From contig NZ_JACBJI010000006.1 in assembly GCF_013401995.1 (NCBI RefSeq), positions 124,001 through 188,000 of the forward strand: DNA of 64,000 nt. The letters run 5' to 3'. Position numbers and translations under genes: made by a program. The notes below the pieces were generated by a model. It did no database searches. It saw only the letters and a list, made by a program, of their open reading frames with translations, and was not told where the DNA came from. Below are positions 59,205 through 64,000 of this stretch, piece by piece (the stretch's first letter is position 1; each line of letters starts with the position of its first letter). Source of the stretch: Flavobacterium agri (GTDB lineage: Bacteria; Bacteroidota; Bacteroidia; Flavobacteriales; Flavobacteriaceae).

Positions 59205-61679
59205 TTACAACCTTGCGGAAAGTTTAACGTTGAACACGCGCGTGGTCATGTAGTTCGGGATGCCGTACTGGTTTTTGGTATACACGTCGCGCACCCACGT
59301 ATTCGTGATCGCATTCTGGTTGTTGAACATGTTGAAGATCTCGAATCCGACAGACAAATCCTTGAACTTTTTGAGCCAATGGCCATCGGGACGCGTCCCA
59401 TTGGTTTCGGTGAACACATATGAGAACCCGACATCGGCACGGCGATAATCGCGCAAACGGCTTTGGTACACATAAGGATCGGCATACGAAGGCGAACCGC
59501 CCGGCAATCCGGTGTTGTACACAAGATTGATATAGACTTTGACGTTCGGGATCGCTGGCATGTAATCCTGGAACAACACGCCGAATTTGAGCCGTTGGTC
59601 GGTCGGACGCGGAATGAACCCACGATCGTTGAGATTCTCTTCGGTTTTCATATAACTGAAACTGAACCACGATTCGGTGCCTTTCACGAATTCGCCGTTC
59701 AATCGCATGTCGAGTCCCGTCGCATAAGCTTTCGCATCATTGTTCGCACGATAGCGGATGCGCACGTTCTCGAGCGTATACGTATTGATGTCCGACATGG
59801 ATTTATAGTAGACTTCTGCCGAAAACTTGAACGGACGATCCCACATCTTGAAGCTGTAATCGCCTCCGGCCACGTAATGGATCGAACGCTGGGCTTTCAC
59901 GTCGGGATTCACGACACCTGCAGAATCACGCAATTCGCGGTACATCGGAGGCTGGTAATACAAACCGCCCGACAATCTAAACAAGATGTCGCGTTCCCAT
60001 TTGGGCTTGATCGTAAATTGGGCGCGCGGGCTGAACACGATCTGGCTTTTGCCGTTTTCGCCAAAGTCGTTCGAAACTTCCCAATTGTGGGCGCGCACGC
60101 CGGCGTTAAGCCAAACGTCGCTTGTTCCGATATGGGTTTTGCGACTCCATTGCGCATATCCCGAAAACCTTTCGATTTGCGTGTAATTGAGCGCACGCAC
60201 GTTTTGGTAAGGCACGAGCGGGCCTGTATAAGGATTGTACGGCTGATCGTTCGTCGGCAGACCGACAATCGGCGGATTCAATGAAAAACCTGCCGAATCG
60301 ATGACTTCCCACTCTACCAATCGGTCGCGAATGTCTTCGCGCGAATATTTGAAACCCCATTCGATAGTGGTTTCTTTCGGCAATTTGTGTGAACCTTTCA
60401 CTTCGCCGTTCACTATAAAGGCGTCAAGGTCGTTTCTCGCATGGTTGAGCTGTTCGCCGATTCCACGGTTGAAGACGACGTCGCCGAACGTATCCGAACC
60501 GATATTAGCATCGACCTCACCCAAAAAATAAGCCGCGTAAATGTCGAAATACTCCTTTTCTATCGCGTGGTAAGCCGAACCGATGAACTTCAGCGTGAAA
60601 TTATCGGATACTTTATATGTCGACTTGAGCGCGCCGAAATACGTCTCGTACTTGTCTTTTTCCTGACCTTCGTAAAATACCTGGAGCGCGATCGGCTCAT
60701 CTATCGTTCCGAAATTCGTCTGGCGTGTAAGCGGTTGGTAATTGTAGCGGTTTTGCGAAATGTTGCCCAAAAAGCTGAACGTCCATTTCGGCGTCGGATT
60801 GAAGTTGATGTTGGTCTGGATGTCGAAAAACCGCGGGCGGAAATTCGTCTCGGTCTCCTGACTGTTCACGAGCATGCTATTGTCGCGGTAGCGCGCACCG
60901 ATAAGTCCTGACCATTTGTTGTTTTTGGAAACGAGGTCGGCCGAAACGCTTCCGCCGAGAAGGCTGGCTTGTGCCGATGCGCCGAATTTGGTCGGGACGC
61001 GATACGTGATGTCAAGTACAGACGACAGTTTATCGCCGTATTTCGCCTGGAATCCGCCCGATGAAAAGTTGACGTCCTGAACCAGATCGGTATTCGTGAA
61101 ACTCAAACCTTCCTGTTGGCCAGAACGGATCAAAAACGGTCGATACACCTCGATTTCATTCACGTAAACCAAATTCTCGTCATAGTTTCCGCCACGCACC
61201 GAATACGCCGTACTCAATTCGTTGTTGCTCGTAACGCCTTGCAAGAGCTTGACGATGTTCTCGATCCCGGCATTCGCACCCGGAATGTTGAGCGCGAGTT
61301 CGGGTTTGATATTGATCACGCCTTCGATCTGGTCGCGGTTCTGCATCGTAACGATAACAGTCTCGAGTTGTTCGAATTCCGAGTTCACGACCGGATTGAA
61401 CTGAAGCGTTTCACCGGGTTTCAATTCAAAAGCCTGGGATGTTTTTTTATACGACGGATGCGTCACGACAAGGTCGAACTTTTGGTTGGCAGGCACGTCG
61501 ATCACGAAAAAACCGGTCTCATCGGTCGTGACTGAACGGTTTGCCGCAGTTACGGTAGCGCCGTCGACAGCTTGGTTGTCTTCATCTAAAATGACTCCGG
61601 TGATTCTCGCATTCTGGGCAAAAGCCACGATTCCGAACAAAAGGAAAAAGAGCGAAAAGAGGTGTTTGTTGGTCTTCAA
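59205..61679 (-). CDS. TonB-dependent receptor with carboxypeptidase-like N-terminal domain
   Basis: An 824-residue outer-membrane protein. Signal peptide (1-21, VAFAQ), carboxypeptidase-regulatory-like domain (22-110, ARITGVILDEDNQAVDGATVTAANRSVTTDETGFFVIDVP), plug (about 120-230, with QGVTSNNELSTAYSVRGGNYDENLVYVNEIEVYRPFLIRSG) and barrel ending FNVKLSARL. The plug SVRGGNYDENLVYVNEIEVYRPF is typical of a widespread Flavobacteriia receptor of unknown cargo. It follows the M23 peptidase gene by 11 bases, so the two are one operon. Confidence 0.92.
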   Translation of the reverse strand: MKTNKHLFSLFFLLFGIVAFAQNARITGVILDEDNQAVDGATVTAANRSVTTDETGFFVIDVPANQKFDLVVTHPSYKKTSQAFELKPGETLQFNPVVNSEFEQLETVIVTMQNRDQIEGVINIKPELALNIPGANAGIENIVKLLQGVTSNNELSTAYSVRGGNYDENLVYVNEIEVYRPFLIRSGQQEGLSFTNTDLVQDVNFSSGGFQAKYGDKLSSVLDITYRVPTKFGASAQASLLGGSVSADLVSKNNKWSGLIGARYRDNSMLVNSQETETNFRPRFFDIQTNINFNPTPKWTFSFLGNISQNRYNYQPLTRQTNFGTIDEPIALQVFYEGQEKDKYETYFGALKSTYKVSDNFTLKFIGSAYHAIEKEYFDIYAAYFLGEVDANIGSDTFGDVVFNRGIGEQLNHARNDLDAFIVNGEVKGSHKLPKETTIEWGFKYSREDIRDRLVEWEVIDSAGFSLNPPIVGLPTNDQPYNPYTGPLVPYQNVRALNYTQIERFSGYAQWSRKTHIGTSDVWLNAGVRAHNWEVSNDFGENGKSQIVFSPRAQFTIKPKWERDILFRLSGGLYYQPPMYRELRDSAGVVNPDVKAQRSIHYVAGGDYSFKMWDRPFKFSAEVYYKSMSDINTYTLENVRIRYRANNDAKAYATGLDMRLNGEFVKGTESWFSFSYMKTEENLNDRGFIPRPTDQRLKFGVLFQDYMPAIPNVKVYINLVYNTGLPGGSPSYADPYVYQSRLRDYRRADVGFSYVFTETNGTRPDGHWLKKFKDLSVGFEIFNMFNNQNAITNTWVRDVYTKNQYGIPNYMTTRVFNVKLSARL

Positions 61680-61690
61680 ATGGTTTGGTT

Positions 61691-63388
61691 TTACGGAGTT
61701 TGGCTCCTGAAAAAATACGTTTCAAATATAGCGGAATTTCCCACATTGTCGGTCACGACGAGCTTTAATTCATTGCGACCGTCGACGGCGAAATCGTCTG
61801 TGGAAAACCAGTGCGTGATGCGGCGCGACTTGTAATCGTACTCGAAAAGCACCCAATGCCCGTTCAAGTAGCCTTTGTATTCCTTGATTCCGGAAAGCGC
61901 GTCCGAAATCACGAACGAGAGGTTGCCGTCTTTTATGGTCTTGCCTTCTATTTTCTTCGGACTCGTGATTTTTGGAGCGTCGTTGTCTTTGGCAAGCTTG
62001 AATCCGCCGAGGTTTTTGGTATAACACGTGAACTTTCCGTTCTTGTATTTGGTCGAGTTGTAAACAAGACGCGAACCGCTTACGGAAGCGATGAATGTCT
62101 TTTCGCGTTCGCTTTCGGGAATCGTTTTATCTTCTATCGATACCGAAAAATTGGTATGGACCGGAATATCGTCGTTGCCGAAAGTCATCACGTTGCCGTC
62201 CACATCGAAATTCATGTACACGTCTTCGTAAAACGTCTTGGCCGGAATGAACACCGAAAAATTGCCTTTTTCAAGATTCGCGTCCTTGATGGCCGAAACC
62301 AAATATCCGGCCGGCTTGATTTCGGGCTCGGCCGTAGCTGTCGGCATCGCGTATTCTATCGGGATATTGATGACGATGTTGTTGCCGTAAAAATCGGAAA
62401 TCTCCAATCTCGAGATCTTGTTCATGTTGGGTTCGACCAGGATCGCGCCTTGGGTTTCGTCGGTTTTGATCAAACTGAAATCGGTAGGTTGCTTACGAAA
62501 AAGCCGTTGGACGCGTTGGCCCGTTTTCCTGAATCTCGGATAATCGATCAAAGCATTGATGTAACGCGACTCGTCGAACGCGAACGTATTGAACTCGTAA
62601 CCGTACGAAAGTTGTCCGTTCACGAAATTTTCCACTTTGTACACGCCATTTTTCCCGGGCGAATAATCGCATTGGTCGTAAGCCGAAATCCCGAACCCGA
62701 CACGTCCGAAAGCGGTGATCTTCTCGGCGAGATATGTGCCGTCTTCCATAAGGCGAACATCGACCATTAGTGGTGTTTTGACCGTATTGACTTCGGAATT
62801 CGCATCTATCGGATAAACCAGAAGCGTCTGTAAAACCGGTTTTTTATTGTCGAGGATGATCTTGTCAAAACCGAAAAACAACGGATTGATGATTTTTTCG
62901 GATTTGGTGTCGCGGATTTCGAAATGCAAATGCGGGCCTTCCGAACCGCCCGTGTTTCCCGAAATCGCGATCACGTCTCCTTTTAAAACCGAGATCTCGC
63001 CGGGTTTCGGAAACAATTCGACTTCGAACGATTCCTGTTTGTACTGGTTTTCCTGAATATATTTTTCAATCGCGGCCGAACCCATTTTCAAGTGGCCGTA
63101 AACCGTCGTGAACCCGTTCGGATGGTCGATGTAGATGGCTTTTCCGTATCCGTAAGGCGAAATCTTGATGCGCGACACGTAACCGTCGCCAGAAGCATAC
63201 ACATTGAAGCCTTCTTTTTGTTGGGTGCGGAAATCGAAACCCGCGTGGAAGTGGTTCGATCGCAGTTCGCCGAAGTTGCCCGACAGCTGTAAAGGAATGT
63301 CGAGAGGCGAACGGAAAAAGTCTTTTGGGTAAACGTCCTGAGCATAGATAGGCGCATACAAAAACGAAAGGAGTAGAAAAAATCTCAT
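61691..63388 (-). CDS. M23 family metallopeptidase (LytM domain), periplasmic
   Basis: A 565-residue exported peptidase. Start at 63388 (MRFFLLLS) with signal cut near IYAQ; the frame upstream is not coding-like. The LytM domain (about 40-160) keeps all zinc ligands: H48-x-x-x-D52 (HFHAGFDF), His99 (VYGHLKMG) and H153-L-H155 (GPHLHFEI). It should cut peptidoglycan cross-bridges. The large C-terminal region (about 170-565) is beta-rich and not recognised. The TonB receptor follows in the same operon, and zapA is divergent, consistent with a cell-wall and division role. Confidence 0.94.
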   Translation of the reverse strand: MRFFLLLSFLYAPIYAQDVYPKDFFRSPLDIPLQLSGNFGELRSNHFHAGFDFRTQQKEGFNVYASGDGYVSRIKISPYGYGKAIYIDHPNGFTTVYGHLKMGSAAIEKYIQENQYKQESFEVELFPKPGEISVLKGDVIAISGNTGGSEGPHLHFEIRDTKSEKIINPLFFGFDKIILDNKKPVLQTLLVYPIDANSEVNTVKTPLMVDVRLMEDGTYLAEKITAFGRVGFGISAYDQCDYSPGKNGVYKVENFVNGQLSYGYEFNTFAFDESRYINALIDYPRFRKTGQRVQRLFRKQPTDFSLIKTDETQGAILVEPNMNKISRLEISDFYGNNIVINIPIEYAMPTATAEPEIKPAGYLVSAIKDANLEKGNFSVFIPAKTFYEDVYMNFDVDGNVMTFGNDDIPVHTNFSVSIEDKTIPESEREKTFIASVSGSRLVYNSTKYKNGKFTCYTKNLGGFKLAKDNDAPKITSPKKIEGKTIKDGNLSFVISDALSGIKEYKGYLNGHWVLFEYDYKSRRITHWFSTDDFAVDGRNELKLVVTDNVGNSAIFETYFFRSQTP

Positions 63389-63518
63389 GGCGTAAAGGTT
63401 TCCGCTAAGATAAAAAAGCCGCTGCAAACTCGGGTGTGTTTTTTCTGTATATAACAGGCTTTCGCGCAAATTATTATGGGTTACATCGATGTAAATCTCG
63501 TTTTTTCCGACAAAAAAA

Positions 63519-63549
63519 TTTCGGTAATTCAAGTGAAATGCTACCTTTG
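63519..63549 (+). promoter_or_regulatory. Promoter of the coiled-coil/zapA operon
   Basis: TTTC (63519-63522, near TTTG), 19 bases, TACCTTTG (63542-63549), 27 bases before the start at 63577. Confidence 0.55.
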
Positions 63550-63576
63550 CGTTTCAGCTAATGAACAGGGTTCCAC

Positions 63577-63867
63577 ATGAGTGAAATAGCAGGAATTATT
63601 GACACTCTCGAAGGCAGGATTCAAAAACTGCTCCAAAAAATCGACGCTCTCGAGGCGCAAAACAAGGAATTTCGGGAAGAGAAAATAAGGACGGCCCTAA
63701 CGCTGGAAAGCCATTCGAAGGAAATCGACGGGCTCAAATCGGCCAACGAAACGCTCAGGATCGCCAATTCATTGCTTGGCAGTGACGAAAACAAAAGAGA
63801 TACGAAGCTCAAGATAAATTCATTGATACGGGAAATTGATTACTGTATCGCCCAGCTCGCGGATTGA
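63577..63867 (+). CDS. Coiled-coil protein upstream of zapA
   Basis: A 96-residue helical protein with heptad pattern (residues about 5-75: IIDTLEGRIQKLLQKIDALEAQNKEFREEK). No signal peptide. It starts 27 bases after a good promoter and its stop lies two bases before the ATG of zapA, so the two are cotranscribed. It is a conserved Flavobacteriia protein at this position and probably has a division-related role, but the evidence is only context. Confidence 0.8.
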   Translation: MSEIAGIIDTLEGRIQKLLQKIDALEAQNKEFREEKIRTALTLESHSKEIDGLKSANETLRIANSLLGSDENKRDTKLKINSLIREIDYCIAQLAD

Positions 63868-63869
63868 TT

Positions 63870-64000
63870 ATGGACGAAAAGCTGAAAATCAAACTCTCGA
63901 TAGCCGACCGCGTTTATCCGTTGACGGTAAACATGTCGCAAGAGGAAGGCCTGAGAAGCGCCTGCCGGAAAATCGAGCAGATGATCAAGCAATTCGAAGA
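63870..64000 (+). CDS. zapA: Cell division protein ZapA (partial, runs off the window)
   Basis: The first 43 codons read MDEKLKIKLSIADRVYPLTV and then continue with NMSQEEGLRSACRKIEQM, the standard N-terminal beta-hairpin and helix of ZapA. ZapA binds and bundles FtsZ filaments in the cytoplasm. The gene is cut at the window end. It begins two bases after the coiled-coil gene stop. Confidence 0.88.
   Translation, partial: MDEKLKIKLSIADRVYPLTVNMSQEEGLRSACRKIEQMIKQFE

Noticed and set aside
1-64000. tRNA, rRNA or insertion sequence remnants
   Set aside because: None could be recognised by eye; no transposase-like translation and no tRNA cloverleaf was seen in the gaps.

Overview
The window is chromosomal DNA from a member of the Bacteroidota, almost certainly Flavobacteriaceae. 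The evidence is: several secreted proteins ending in type IX secretion (T9SS, Por) sorting domains; many TonB-dependent receptors and lipoproteins; a type B ribosomal protein L31; a 950-residue CarB; LytTR and TPR-type signalling proteins typical of the phylum; and promoters with the Bacteroidetes -7 element TAnnTTTG, in several cases with a TTTG or TTG about 18-22 bases upstream. The base composition is fairly high for the family (by eye about 45-50 % G+C), with A+T-rich exceptions at 11272-13692 and 33200-33757. I saw no rRNA, tRNA, insertion sequence, prophage or CRISPR array.

Layout. 1-2.9 kb: VOC protein, small membrane protein, RmuC and a hotdog thioesterase. 3.0-9.1 kb: extracytoplasmic redox and envelope genes (diheme lipoprotein, CRTAC1-like T9SS protein, DUF5777 barrel, OB-fold protein, monoheme lipoprotein, YceI, KirBac channel). 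9.1-17.7 kb: CotH-family T9SS protein, a beta-propeller T9SS protein, a TonB receptor with a Cys-rich DUF6660 partner, and three SRPBCC genes. 17.9-24.5 kb: LytS-like kinase, LytTR regulator and a 1282-residue LRR T9SS protein. 24.6-28.9 kb: carB, rpmH and a TPR membrane protein. 29-32.7 kb: TlpA-like protein, an operon of alpha/beta hydrolase, lytic transglycosylase and TauE, then a NATD1-like acetyltransferase. 32.8-41.7 kb: small orphans, mtaB, a T9SS/FN3 protein, a TPR-HTH regulator and three PepSY-like secreted proteins. 41.7-48.9 kb: GlmU-like protein, rpmE2, and a DUF4199, glycosyltransferase, phosphosugar mutase and ABC exporter cluster. 49-50.6 kb: DUF2971 and DUF3667 proteins. 50.6-58.3 kb: a divergent iron-type locus. 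58.4-64 kb: EF-hand lipoprotein, TonB receptor, M23 peptidase, and a coiled-coil protein followed by the start of zapA.

The most coherent system is 50602-58297. On the minus strand, an imelysin-like lipoprotein, a multipass HTTM (vitamin-K-dependent carboxylase-like) protein and a TonB receptor are packed with 3 bases of spacing and a 20-base overlap. On the plus strand, from the same 186-base gap, come a canonical imelysin (IrpA-like) lipoprotein and a di-heme oxidoreductase lipoprotein. This looks like a high-affinity iron (or other metal) uptake system whose inner-membrane component is an HTTM protein instead of the EfeU permease. The minus-strand imelysin has lost the GxHxxE motif.

The second theme is intergenic repeats. 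A roughly 105-150-base structured element occurs three times (27552-27696, 45171-45317 and, inverted, 35321-35435), twice directly upstream of a start codon. Separate inverted repeats lie at 17098-17132, 42916-43104, 48959-49034 and 58307-58373. Several intergenic regions therefore carry dispersed-repeat candidates whose copy number can only be tested genome-wide.
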